A DNA stretch of 64,000 bases from NCBI RefSeq assembly GCF_031624495.1, contig NZ_JAMQOP010000002.1, positions 682,001 through 746,000 of the forward strand. The letters are read 5' to 3'. Under the pieces are notes generated by a model. That model did not search any database and was not told where the DNA came from. It was given only the letters and a program-made list of their open reading frames with translations. Below are positions 48,630 through 57,141 of this stretch, one piece after another. This DNA is from Halogeometricum sp. S1BR25-6 (lineage in GTDB: Archaea > Halobacteriota > Halobacteria > Halobacteriales > Haloferacaceae). How positions within the stretch are numbered: the stretch's first letter is position 1; each line of letters begins with the position of its first letter. A program made the position numbers and the translations under genes.

Positions 48630-49787
48630 ATGCCAACTCGTCGCAGGATTCTCGCCGCACTCGCCGCCGTCGGGAGCGCCGGCGTCGCCGGATGTGACGG
48701 CCTCGGAGACGGCCGAGCGACGACGCGACGGACGACGGCCGAACCGGGCGACGGAGGCGTCGAAACCGGACCGGAAACCGGCGGGCCGTCGGTCGACGCG
48801 GTCCCCGACGAGGAGTCGTCGCTCCCCTACCGCGCGGGCGACGACGGCGAGAACGTCGAGCGACCCCTCGGCCTCGTCGTGCGGAACGTCGGGTCCGAAA
48901 CGCGGTTCGCCACCGTCGTCGTGAGTCGGGGCGAGGAGACGCTGTTCGTCGACAGCGCCGAGTACGCCCCCGAGGGAACTGACCGCACGCGGCGCTACCC
49001 GAGTTTGGTCGCCCGGCGCGGCGTCTACGACGTGTTCGCCGAGACGGACGACGGCGCGACGGGAAGTGGGACGCTCCGCGTCGACGGCGTGCACGCCGAC
49101 GCGACGGTGGAACTCGACGGCGACGTGCGCGTCCGGCAGGCCGTCCGCTGCGCCCCCGACTGCGGACCGGTCTCCGTCGGCGGCGACGCCCGCCCGTTCG
49201 GCAACCCGCGGTGGCCGGAGGTCGACGCGTGGGCGGGGTACGGCGTCACCGTCGCCAACGCGGGCGCCGACCGCCGCGAGGTCCGGGTCGAGTTCGAGAT
49301 AGACGACCGGACGGCATTGGACTACCGTTACCGCCCGCCGCCCGGCAGCGTCCTCACCTTCCCCACGGTGCCGCCGCTCAGACGCCTCCGCGTGACCGTC
49401 GAGACGGCGGGCGACCGGTGGAGCGGGCGGTTGGACGAGGACCGAAGCGTCGCCCTCCCCCTCGCCGTCGACGCCGACGGCGTGCGCATCGACGCGTGGC
49501 CCGACGCCGGCGCTGACCTCCGCTTTCGGAACGAGGGCGAACGGCGGGTCGCCGGCATCGTTCTCCGGAGGGACGGCGAACGCGCGGCCGCCTGGTCGTC
49601 GGAACTGTCGCCCGGAGAGACGGCGACGGTGGCGGAGTTCGTCCCCGGACCCGGTCTCTACCGCGCCGAGATGTCGGTCAGCGGGGACGGGGAGACGCTG
49701 GCGAAGACGCGGACGCTCGTCGTCACCCGGCGAAATACCCTGCTGGTGCGCGCCCGCGAGGGCGTCGACGCCTTCCTCGTGCGGTAG
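48630..49787 (+). CDS. Exported lipoprotein of unknown function (paralogue 1)
   Basis: The 385-residue protein begins with a basic TRRR, a hydrophobic run and the lipobox VAGC (C22), so it is probably a lipid-anchored protein on the outside of the membrane (twin-arginine-like start). A Thr/Glu/Pro-rich spacer follows to about residue 65. The mature part consists of repeated beta-sandwich-like units (LGLVVRNVGSETRFATVVV, DVFAETDDG, YGVTVANAGADRREVRVEF, LRFRNEGERR), and holds a conserved CAPDCG pair. It is followed by a paralogue at 49853. I do not recognise the family. Confidence 0.72.
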   Translation: MPTRRRILAALAAVGSAGVAGCDGLGDGRATTRRTTAEPGDGGVETGPETGGPSVDAVPDEESSLPYRAGDDGENVERPLGLVVRNVGSETRFATVVVSRGEETLFVDSAEYAPEGTDRTRRYPSLVARRGVYDVFAETDDGATGSGTLRVDGVHADATVELDGDVRVRQAVRCAPDCGPVSVGGDARPFGNPRWPEVDAWAGYGVTVANAGADRREVRVEFEIDDRTALDYRYRPPPGSVLTFPTVPPLRRLRVTVETAGDRWSGRLDEDRSVALPLAVDADGVRIDAWPDAGADLRFRNEGERRVAGIVLRRDGERAAAWSSELSPGETATVAEFVPGPGLYRAEMSVSGDGETLAKTRTLVVTRRNTLLVRAREGVDAFLVR

Positions 49788-49852
49788 CGCGTCGACGGGT
49801 TCTCCGCCTCCGTCCGCGATGCGCTTTTCTCCGTACCGCCGAACTCCCGGAT

Positions 49853-50974
49853 ATGCGCACGCCCACCAGACGCGCCCTCGTCGGGACGCTCGCGACGCTC
49901 GGAGCGGCGGGGTTGGCGGGGTGCAACGCGCTGTTCGACGACGAGAACGAGGGCGCGGGCGACGAGACGCGGCGCGGGGACGGGAGGTGGAACGGGCGCG
50001 GCGGGACCGAAAGCCGGGCGACGGAAGCGTCCGAGGGGACGACGACCGCGCCGGCGTTCGAGCAGACCGTCTCGGTCGGCAACCCGAACGCGACGGCGGG
50101 GTACGTCACCGTCGTCGTCGAGTCTCCCGACGGGGAGACGGCGTTCGTCGAGAGCCTCGAACTGACGTCGGGCGAACGCCGCCCCGTCGTCGCGCGACTG
50201 CCCGGACCGGGGACGTACCGCGTCGTCGCGGAGGCCGTCGACGGGGGACGGGGCGCGTTCGAGTGGGTCGCAGACGACCGACTCGACGGGTTCTCGCTGA
50301 CGCTGCTGAGAGAAAAATTCGAGTTCTGGCGGACCGCCGTCTGCCGCGACGCCTGCCGCCTCGTCTCGGAGGGAGAGAACGGCTCGCCGCTGACGGGAAA
50401 CGGGGTCGGGCGGTGGTACGCGCCGGCCGGCGTCGTTCTCCGGAACCCCGCGTCGTCAGCGCGGACGGCCCACGTCGACGTCGAACTCGACGACCGCACG
50501 GTCCTCGCGGCGGCCTACGACGCGCCGGCGCGGACGCAAGTGGAGATTCCCGTCACCTACCGGACCGGAGAGTACCGGGTCCGCGTCCGCGTCGGGTCCG
50601 GCGACGAGGCGGTGACGGCGGCGTGGTCCGTTCCGGACCAACCGAGCCTGTTCGTCGACCTCGAAGAGCGGACGACCGGGTGCGGCCTCGCGAACTCCGA
50701 ACTCGGCGTCCTGAACGCCGACGACGAACCTCACGCGGTGAGCGTCGCCGTCGAGTCCGACGGCGAGGAGGTGTTCGCGCGGCGGTGGAACCTCGCTCCC
50801 GACGAACGGGTCGACGTCGTCCCCGTCGACGCCTCCGGCCGGTACGGCCTGCGCGTGCGCGTGGACGACCGCGACCCCCTCTACTCGTCGTGGTGGTCGT
50901 GCCCGCCGCGCGGTCCGGCCGCAGTCGTCGTCGACGCCACGGGGGACGCGTCGGTGAGTCAGTCGCGGCTGTAA
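49853..50974 (+). CDS. Exported lipoprotein of unknown function (paralogue 2)
   Basis: The 373-residue protein has a signal with RR and a lipobox LAGC (C24), a polar spacer, then beta-rich units (QTVSVGNPNATAGYVTVVVE, VVLRNPASSARTAHVDVEL, GTYRVVAEAVDG). CRDAC (around residue 165) parallels the cysteine pair of the gene before it, and the arrangement is the same, so the two arose by duplication. Beyond this no family is known to me. Both genes read the same way with 65 bases between them and may be one transcript. Confidence 0.72.
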   Translation: MRTPTRRALVGTLATLGAAGLAGCNALFDDENEGAGDETRRGDGRWNGRGGTESRATEASEGTTTAPAFEQTVSVGNPNATAGYVTVVVESPDGETAFVESLELTSGERRPVVARLPGPGTYRVVAEAVDGGRGAFEWVADDRLDGFSLTLLREKFEFWRTAVCRDACRLVSEGENGSPLTGNGVGRWYAPAGVVLRNPASSARTAHVDVELDDRTVLAAAYDAPARTQVEIPVTYRTGEYRVRVRVGSGDEAVTAAWSVPDQPSLFVDLEERTTGCGLANSELGVLNADDEPHAVSVAVESDGEEVFARRWNLAPDERVDVVPVDASGRYGLRVRVDDRDPLYSSWWSCPPRGPAAVVVDATGDASVSQSRL

Positions 50975-51022
50975 GTAGCTACCGGCAGAACCCACAACCG
51001 CGTCGGCGCTCGAACTGACCGT

Positions 51023-51166
51023 ATGAGCTATCGCACGACCCTCGGTTGGTCACTCATCACGTCCGGTATCGTCACCCTCCTTCTCGCGGTGCTCCCGGGG
51101 AGTTCGCTCTTCTGGGGCATCCTGCTCTTAGTCGTCGGCATCGCCGTGTTCTTCGTCCGCCGGTAA
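51023..51166 (+). CDS. 47-residue membrane protein
   Basis: MSYRTTLGWSLITSGIVTLL begins a 47-residue protein with two hydrophobic stretches (about 9-23 and 28-43) split by PGSSLFW and ending in FVRR. The ATG lies 48 bases after the lipoprotein gene. The start, composition and positive-tail topology are coding-like; the type is common among haloarchaeal minor membrane proteins. Function unknown. Confidence 0.6.
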   Translation: MSYRTTLGWSLITSGIVTLLLAVLPGSSLFWGILLLVVGIAVFFVRR

Positions 51167-51197
51167 GCGCGGGTTGCCGCTACCGGCCACCTTCGGG

Positions 51198-51581
51198 TCA
51201 GACGACGAAGCGGAGAAACCACAGCGTCAGCATGCCGGCGGCGATGGTGGCGAAGACGTCCTCCGTGACCCACGCGGCGCCCGCCGCGACGAGGCCCGCG
51301 AGGAGCCGTTCGTTACCGACCGCGACGGAGACTCCCTCCGAGGCGGAGGCGGAGACGGCGACCGGAACGAGGTCGGCCGACCCGTCGACCACGACCAGCG
51401 AGGGGACGACGAGCGCGGCGAACACCGCGGGCGGGACGAACCGAAGCGCGCGCGTCACCCGCGGCGGCACCGTCTCGATGCGGCCGAACAGGTAGACGAA
51501 CGACCCGCGGACCGCGAACGTGGCGAGGCCGACGACGGCGGCGACGCCCCAGATGGCGACCGGCCCGTAGTCGGTGGGCAT
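51198..51581 (-). CDS. azlD: AzlD-type branched-chain amino acid export subunit
   Basis: The 127-residue membrane protein begins MPTDYGPVAIWGVAAVVGLATF and has FVYLFGRIETVPPRVTRALRFVPPAVFAALVVPSL split across two helices; three to four helices in all, as in AzlD. Its start shares one base with the end of azlC (TGATG), so the two are translated together. AzlC and AzlD together export branched-chain amino acids or similar compounds in bacteria. Confidence 0.87.
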   Translation of the reverse strand: MPTDYGPVAIWGVAAVVGLATFAVRGSFVYLFGRIETVPPRVTRALRFVPPAVFAALVVPSLVVVDGSADLVPVAVSASASEGVSVAVGNERLLAGLVAAGAAWVTEDVFATIAAGMLTLWFLRFVV

Positions 51582-52351
51582 CAGTCGCTCACCCCCTCGG
51601 GCGTCCCCGGTTCCCCGTCGTCGCCCTCCGTCCCGTCGCTCGACGCGGAGACGGCGACGCCGGCGAGGATGCCGGCGACGGCGCCGACGACGAGCGAGAG
51701 GTTGTACGGGAGGCCGGTGCTGCCGCCCACCACGACCACGTCGCCCGCGACGGCCACGCCGCCGCCGACGACGGCCGCCGCGAGGGTCGGTCGGGTCGAG
51801 ACGGCCGGAACGAGGAGACCCAAGAACACGAGTGGGACGGCGAACTCCAGGCCCCACGACGCCGGCACGTTTGCGCCCGCGACTACCCCGGCGACCAGCG
51901 ACGCCTGCCAGACCACCCACAGCGACCCCCCGGCGGCGACGAAGTACCGGAATCGCGCCGTCGAGTCGGGGTCAGCCTCGCGGTACCACGAGACGGCGAG
52001 CGCGTAGGCCTGGTCGGTGAGGAGGTACGAGGAGAGCGTCTTCCGGCGCGAGCCGAACGGTCGGAAGTACGGCGCGATGGACGCCGAGAACATCAGGAGT
52101 CGGAGGTTGATGACGACGCCCGTGAGAACGGCCACGGCGAGCGCCGCGTTCCGACCCAGGAGGTCGACGACGGCCAACTGCGAGGCGCCCGCGAAGGCGA
52201 GAACGGAGAACCCGACCGCCTGCGCCGGCGAGAGCCCCGCTTCCACGGAGGCGACGCCCGTGACCAGTCCGAACGGAACGATACCGACTGCGACGGGCGT
52301 CGCGTCGCGGACGCCGCGTCGAACCGCGGGCGGGACGTGAGAGACGGGCAC
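51581..52351 (-). CDS. azlC: AzlC-type branched-chain amino acid exporter subunit
   Basis: The 256-residue membrane protein (start taken at the GTG at 52351) has the AzlC pattern: GVRDATPVAVGIVPFGLVTG, FAGASQLAVVDLLG, INLRLLMFSASIAPYF and LLTDQAYALAVSWY, with seven or so helices. A longer frame to 52468 is Arg-rich and lacks similarity. It is followed immediately by azlD. The proteins form a two-part exporter in the cell membrane. Confidence 0.88.
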   Translation of the reverse strand: MPVSHVPPAVRRGVRDATPVAVGIVPFGLVTGVASVEAGLSPAQAVGFSVLAFAGASQLAVVDLLGRNAALAVAVLTGVVINLRLLMFSASIAPYFRPFGSRRKTLSSYLLTDQAYALAVSWYREADPDSTARFRYFVAAGGSLWVVWQASLVAGVVAGANVPASWGLEFAVPLVFLGLLVPAVSTRPTLAAAVVGGGVAVAGDVVVVGGSTGLPYNLSLVVGAVAGILAGVAVSASSDGTEGDDGEPGTPEGVSD

Positions 52352-52457
52352 GGCTACCCCTCGTCGCCGTCCGACCAAACCGCTACCGCTTCCGGCACGG
52401 CCGGCGCTCGGAGCGCGGGTCCCTTCGGCGACGGGGGTTGCCGCGCGCAACAGCGTT

Positions 52458-52553
52458 CTACGCCTCACGAGGGACGAGTCGGTCGACTGTGACGTTCGCT
52501 CGCTCTTCGGCCAGAATGAGCACGTCGCCGTCCGAGGGGAGGGACTCTATCAT
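52458..52553 (-). CDS. Possible 31-residue ORF
   Basis: MIESLPSDGDVLILAEERAN... is open for 31 codons and ends in TAG, with a coding-like acidic composition and G/C third bases. It fills part of the 235-base gap between azlC and the winged-helix gene. No match is known to me, and chance cannot be ruled out. Confidence 0.25.
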   Translation of the reverse strand: MIESLPSDGDVLILAEERANVTVDRLVPREA

Positions 52554-52586
52554 CGCTGTCGGGCGTCCCGCGCCTCTCCCCGCGCG

Positions 52587-52886
52587 CTAATCGGACCGAG
52601 CCGTCTCCAGTTGGGTCGCCACCAGCGCGTCGAAATCCACGTCGTCGGTTCGGTACTGGTCGCGTTGTGAAAGGACGACGCGCCCCTTCTCGGTGATGGC
52701 GTACAGCCCGGAGTTCCGTGCGGGACCGATGCGCTCGACGAGGCCGTAGTCGGCCAGCACCGGCAGTCGGGTGTTGATGTACGAGCGGTCCCGGTCGAGG
52801 ATGTGAGAGAGGTTCACCGCCGTGTTTCGCTTTCCGTCGGAGAGGGCTCGCAGGATGTCGAAATCTGTGGGGACTGCCAGTTTCAT
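52587..52886 (-). CDS. Winged-helix transcription regulator (PadR/MarR-like)
   Basis: The 99-residue DNA-binding protein is essentially one winged helix: TDFDILRALSDGKRNTAVNLSHIL as the first helices, DRSYINTRLPVLADYGLVERIG as recognition helix, and a wing NSGLYAITEKGRVVL. The final 25 residues are an acidic helix, likely for dimerisation. Such short regulators are common in haloarchaea. Its target is not known; azlCD and the propeller protein at 53093 are the neighbours. Confidence 0.85.
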   Translation of the reverse strand: MKLAVPTDFDILRALSDGKRNTAVNLSHILDRDRSYINTRLPVLADYGLVERIGPARNSGLYAITEKGRVVLSQRDQYRTDDVDFDALVATQLETARSD

Positions 52887-53092
52887 GCCTCAGTTTCGTG
52901 TTCGGTTACGGAGGTGAATACTAACTGCCTCTCAGCCACTGGACCGCTCATATCTCCCGTTTTAGACCCGATACTACCATAAAAGACGGTGCTCGTATAT
53001 TCATGTCTTCGGCAATCGGCTGAGATTACGGAACGGAAACGTCCCCGAGACGGCGAAAGGACTCAACAGGCCTCGGGCGCTACGCACACCCA

Positions 53093-54469
53093 ATGACTGG
53101 TCGCCAAGACGACGGATTCGTCGCGTTCTTCCGGCGGTACACGAAGACGTCGCTGCACACCGTCTCGACGGCGGCGCTCACCGCGTTCGGGACGCTGACG
53201 TTCGTCAACCGCGCGTTCGCCGCCGTCGCCATCGCGGCGTACGTCCTCCCGCCGGTCGTCCAGTACCTCAGGGACCCGACGTGGCCGCACGACGAGGCCG
53301 ACGGGGACGGAGAGGCGGACGCCGCGGACGAAGAGACGGTGAGCGGCGAGACGGCGAGCGATAGGGAGGCCGCCGGAGGCGCGGGAGCCGAATCTGCGGA
53401 ATCTACCGAATCTACCGAACCTGCCGAATCCGCCGAACCGTCCGGTGCGGCCGCCGCCGCCTCTTCCGGTACCGGGTCGGAGAGCGAGAGGGTCGACTCC
53501 GAGGACGGAACGAGGGGCGCGCGGAGCGACGAGGACGGAGACGAGACGAGCGAGTCCGGCGACCCGTCCGAGGAAGACCCGACGGAGGAGTCTCCGGAAC
53601 CCGAGTGGGTCGTCGCGGACGCGCCGACGGACGGAGAGTTGTTCGACGCCGCCGTGACGGAGACGGGGGCGTACGCCGTCGGAGAGGACGGCGTCGTCGT
53701 CGCCGAGGGCGAATCCGAGTGGACCGTCGTCCTCTCGGACGGCCCCGGCGCGGCCGCAAACGACCTCACCGGCGTCGACGCCGTCGCGGGCGGCGGCGTC
53801 TGGGTCGCCGGCGAGAGCGGCGCAGTCGGTCGAATCGATCCGGAGTCGGGGCGGCACGCCGACTTCTCCGCGCCCGACGACGATACGAACGACGTCGCGG
53901 CCGTCGCCGCGGCCGGGTCCGGCGGGACGGAGACGGTGCTCCTCGCGGACGGGTCCGGACAGGTCCGCCGCGGCCGGTACCGCGACGGCGACGTAGCGTG
54001 GGAGGAGGCGGTGAAGCCGGGAAGCGGGTCGAGCATCGTCGGCGTCGAACTCCGCGGCGACGAGGGGTACGTCTGCGACAGCAACGACGCCGTGTTCCGG
54101 ACGACGGACGCCGGGCGGACGTTCGAGTCGCTCGACTTCGAGGGGGCGAACGGCACGCTGACGGACGTGACCGCCGGCGGCGAGGCCCCCCTCCTCAGCG
54201 ACGACGACGGCGCCCTCCACCGGTACGACGGGTCGCGGTGGACGCCCGAACGCCTTTCGGAGGACCCGGTGCTGGCGGTGGCCGCCGCGGACGCGGACGG
54301 CGTCGCCGTCGGCGAAGACGCGGTGTACGAACGGTTCGGCGCCGGATGGGAACGGGCGTCGCCGCCCGCCGTCGAGTCGCTGTCCGGCGTCGCGTTCGAC
54401 GGGGCGACGGCCGTCGCCGTCGGCGAGGCGGGGACGGTGCTCGAACGGCGGACGGGCGCGGGCGAGTAG
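53093..54469 (+). CDS. Beta-propeller (YCF48/BNR-like) protein with N-terminal helix and long acidic linker
   Basis: The 458-residue protein has a basic-aromatic start, a hydrophobic stretch (about 35-58), a disordered linker of about 100 residues rich in Glu, Ser, Ala and Thr (65-165), and a propeller of repeated short blades: GAYAVGEDGVVVAE, GGVWVAGESGAVGRIDP, VFRTTDAGRTFESLDFEG, PLLSDDDGALHRYDGSRW, GVAVGEDAVYERFGAGWE and TAVAVGEAGTVLERR. The blade pattern (VGE.G.V) is that of YCF48/BNR-type proteins. The role is probably binding of a partner near the membrane. In the linker, repeated GAATCTACC-like units vary at DNA level. Confidence 0.75.
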   Translation: MTGRQDDGFVAFFRRYTKTSLHTVSTAALTAFGTLTFVNRAFAAVAIAAYVLPPVVQYLRDPTWPHDEADGDGEADAADEETVSGETASDREAAGGAGAESAESTESTEPAESAEPSGAAAAASSGTGSESERVDSEDGTRGARSDEDGDETSESGDPSEEDPTEESPEPEWVVADAPTDGELFDAAVTETGAYAVGEDGVVVAEGESEWTVVLSDGPGAAANDLTGVDAVAGGGVWVAGESGAVGRIDPESGRHADFSAPDDDTNDVAAVAAAGSGGTETVLLADGSGQVRRGRYRDGDVAWEEAVKPGSGSSIVGVELRGDEGYVCDSNDAVFRTTDAGRTFESLDFEGANGTLTDVTAGGEAPLLSDDDGALHRYDGSRWTPERLSEDPVLAVAAADADGVAVGEDAVYERFGAGWERASPPAVESLSGVAFDGATAVAVGEAGTVLERRTGAGE

Positions 54470-54492
54470 CGGGCGGGTCGCGAACCGGTCGG

Positions 54493-56250
54493 CTACTTCT
54501 CTTCGACGTGACGCACCTCGACGGCCACACCGCGGGTGCTCTCGGCCATTTCGGCGCCGAACATCTCCGCGCGGCCGACGGCGAACGCCTTCGGCCCCTC
54601 GACGACGACTTCGTCGCCGACGCGGATGTCGTCGTCCGCGTCCACGACGCCCGGCGCGAGGACGCTACCGTGCGGCGCGAAGTTGTCGATTTCGACGCGC
54701 TTGGTGGGCGCGTCCGACTCGCTCCAGACGCGCGCACCTTCGAGCGTGAAGGAGAGGACGCCGTACTGCGGCACCATCGTCGCCAACTGTTCGCCCCCTT
54801 CGTTCCAGACCTGCAGTTTGGGGTAGCGGCTGTTCATCTCTATGTCCGCGTCGGCGAACAGGTCGTCGCCCGCCCCGTCGCCGAACTGGAAGTCGGCGAT
54901 GGCGCTCACGGTGTTGTGCTCTCGCTCCCGCTTCGAGTACTTCAGTTCGCCCTGGAGGGTGGACATGAGGTTCGCCAAGGAATCGGTCGTCGTCGGGTGG
55001 TCCTCGACGGTGTACTCGAACGGCACGCCCACCTGTTCTTCGACTCGCTCGCAGATATCCCGGTAGCCGTCTCCGGGGACGTGCGCGATGACGCGGGGGT
55101 AGTCGTTGCGTTCGAGATACCGTCGAAGAACGGTGGCGACGAAGCCCTTCTCGTCCTCGGACCACCGGCCCGTCACCACCGAGTCGTAGTGCTGGGCGGG
55201 GTAGGTGAGTTCGAGTTCCGAGGGAACGACGCCGATGGGCGAGGTCATGGAGGCGACGTGCGCGCGGAACTGGACGGCGTCGTGGAACTGCGAGTGACTC
55301 TGGGACTCGCTGTACGGTTTCGTCGCCGAACAGGGGACGAGGACGAGGGGGTTGTCGAAGCGGTTTCGATAGCGCGTCGTCACGCGTTCGGCGAAGCGCT
55401 GAATCTCGGCGCGGCGAATCGTGTCCGAGGAGGCCGCCGATATCTCGGCGTTGCGGACCACGGGCGTCCGTGCTTCGAGGTAGCCGTACTGCTGGTCGAA
55501 CTCCCGGAAGGCGGCCGTGAGCCACTGGTCGTGGCGGGCCTGCCCCTCGATGTAGTCTCGCAGGCGGCCGTCCCGAATCCGCCGGCGAACGGTGGCGAGT
55601 TCCGCTTCGAGGACGTTCGCGTTGTGGGCCGCGCAGTCCTCGCGTGCGAACTCCTCGCGGGGGACGCGGCACGCCTCGCAGGCGCAGGGCAGTTCCTCCA
55701 AGTCCTCGAGGAAGTACTCGCTCTCGGTGGTGAGATACATCCCCTGCCGGCCCTTCACGCGGGCGAGTTTGGCGTCCACGAGGTCCACGCCGGCGTACGC
55801 CAGCGTCGAGACGTTACGCGGGGTGGCGACGCCCGAGAGGTAGAGTGCGGTGTCGGCCGGGAGCGCCCCCTTGGCCTCGATAATCGCCTCGCGGAACGCC
55901 GCGCCGTGGCCGACGAACCCGCCCGCGTCCGACAGAATGTAGGCGTCCGCGCCGGTGTCGGCGGCCGTCTCCGAGGAGACGACCGACGCGCTCGGATACT
56001 CGACGTCCGGCGGGTCGACGGCGAACGACTCCTGGACGCGTTCGTCGGTACCGGCGGGGAACGACCGGTGCGGCAACACCGTGAGCACGTCCTCGGACCC
56101 CTCGGGGAGGGTTCGCTCGGCGGTCCAGAGACTGCCCGCGTCCGCGGTCACCTCGTCGGCGAGGGCGGGCGTCGTCACGGACTCCGCGAGGCGGAGTTCG
56201 CCGAGTCGGGCGGCCCCGTCGCGCCCGTGAATCTCGAAGTAGTCGGTCAT
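54493..56250 (-). CDS. arcS: Archaeosine synthase alpha subunit ArcS (TgtA2)
   Basis: The 585-residue enzyme attaches lysine to preQ0 at position 15 of tRNA, making the substrate of RaSEA. The N-terminal part (1-310) resembles TGT but lacks the catalytic DSGSFQ (here SDAGGF at 106-111); it carries zinc-type cysteines CACEAC. The family hallmark PCSATKPYSESQSHSQF follows at about 311-327, and the C-terminal 75 residues (RVEIDNFAPHGSVLAPGVVD...) form a PUA RNA-binding domain. Divergent from the flavin-domain protein at 56531. Confidence 0.95.
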   Translation of the reverse strand: MTDYFEIHGRDGAARLGELRLAESVTTPALADEVTADAGSLWTAERTLPEGSEDVLTVLPHRSFPAGTDERVQESFAVDPPDVEYPSASVVSSETAADTGADAYILSDAGGFVGHGAAFREAIIEAKGALPADTALYLSGVATPRNVSTLAYAGVDLVDAKLARVKGRQGMYLTTESEYFLEDLEELPCACEACRVPREEFAREDCAAHNANVLEAELATVRRRIRDGRLRDYIEGQARHDQWLTAAFREFDQQYGYLEARTPVVRNAEISAASSDTIRRAEIQRFAERVTTRYRNRFDNPLVLVPCSATKPYSESQSHSQFHDAVQFRAHVASMTSPIGVVPSELELTYPAQHYDSVVTGRWSEDEKGFVATVLRRYLERNDYPRVIAHVPGDGYRDICERVEEQVGVPFEYTVEDHPTTTDSLANLMSTLQGELKYSKREREHNTVSAIADFQFGDGAGDDLFADADIEMNSRYPKLQVWNEGGEQLATMVPQYGVLSFTLEGARVWSESDAPTKRVEIDNFAPHGSVLAPGVVDADDDIRVGDEVVVEGPKAFAVGRAEMFGAEMAESTRGVAVEVRHVEEK

Positions 56251-56530
56251 ACCTCGCGTTCGGCAACGGAGGGTGAACTATCTTCCCTTCTCCGAACGGG
56301 AACCGTGGCCGCCCTCGTTTCGGCGCGGCGCGTTCCCGGGTTCGGGCGTCCGACGCTCGTTCGGTGCTACCGTGCGCCGAACTAGCATTTGTTACCCGCA
56401 CGTGCGTGTACGATTCCGTTCATCGCTCGCCACGCATGAGCGTCCGAGGTCGCGTCTGTTCATCACGATTCCGCACCGAGGCGCCGCGCCGACCCCCTCC
56501 CTTTTGCGAGTTCCGGACGAATCGGTTCCC

Positions 56531-57031
56531 ATGAGACGCACCGGTCCGTGGTCGGCCGACGAGGCGGCGACGTTTCTCGAATCCGCGACCGTCCCGATTC
56601 GACTGGCGTGTCGGACGCCGGACGGCGGCCTGTGGATGCTGTCGCTGTGGTACGTGTGGGTCGGGGGCGAGGAACCGGAACTGTGCTGCGCGACGGGCGC
56701 GGACGCCGACGTGGTCCGCTACCTCCGCGCGAACGACGAGGTGGCCTTCGAGGTGTCGACGAACGACCCGCCGTACCGCGGCGTCCGCGGGCGCGGGACG
56801 GCGACCGTCGAACCCGACGAGGGGAAGGCGCTGCTTCGGAGCCTCTTAGAGCGATACCTCGGCGGCGCCGACAACGAACTCGGCGCGTTCCTGTTGGACG
56901 AGGGGAGAGAGGAGGTGCGAATCCGAATCTCGCCCGAGCGCCTGCACTCGTGGGACTTCACCGACCGAATGCGGGACGTGACCGCCGAGGCGGACGCGCC
57001 GACGCCGAGTCGACTGCGCGGCCCGGACTGA
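56531..57031 (+). CDS. Pyridoxamine 5'-phosphate oxidase family protein
   Basis: The 166-residue split-barrel protein opens RRTGPWSADEAATFLESATVPIRLA (residues 2-26), with the first barrel strand and the segment MLSLWYVWV, then FEVSTNDPPYRGVRGRGTATV, the flavin-binding part of the family. The final helix carries EEVRIRISPERLHSWDF. Cofactor FMN or F420; substrate unknown. The ATG at 56531 is chosen because homologous proteins begin near this point; in the 280 bases before it nothing else is seen. Confidence 0.82.
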   Translation: MRRTGPWSADEAATFLESATVPIRLACRTPDGGLWMLSLWYVWVGGEEPELCCATGADADVVRYLRANDEVAFEVSTNDPPYRGVRGRGTATVEPDEGKALLRSLLERYLGGADNELGAFLLDEGREEVRIRISPERLHSWDFTDRMRDVTAEADAPTPSRLRGPD

Positions 57032-57141
57032 CGGCGAAGTCGGGACCGAGTCCGCGGCGCGGAGGAACGCGGCCCCGAGAGCGGCGTCGCCGCTCGGCGG
57101 GTGACGGTCAAAAAATCGGAGGTCGGAGTCTCGCGTCGCAC

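Noticed and set aside
53605-56385. A 926-codon open frame on the plus strand
   Set aside because: It overlaps the propeller gene in another frame and runs antisense to all of arcS. It is very rich in Arg, Gly and Val repeats, the usual shadow of G+C-rich coding DNA, and has no family motif.
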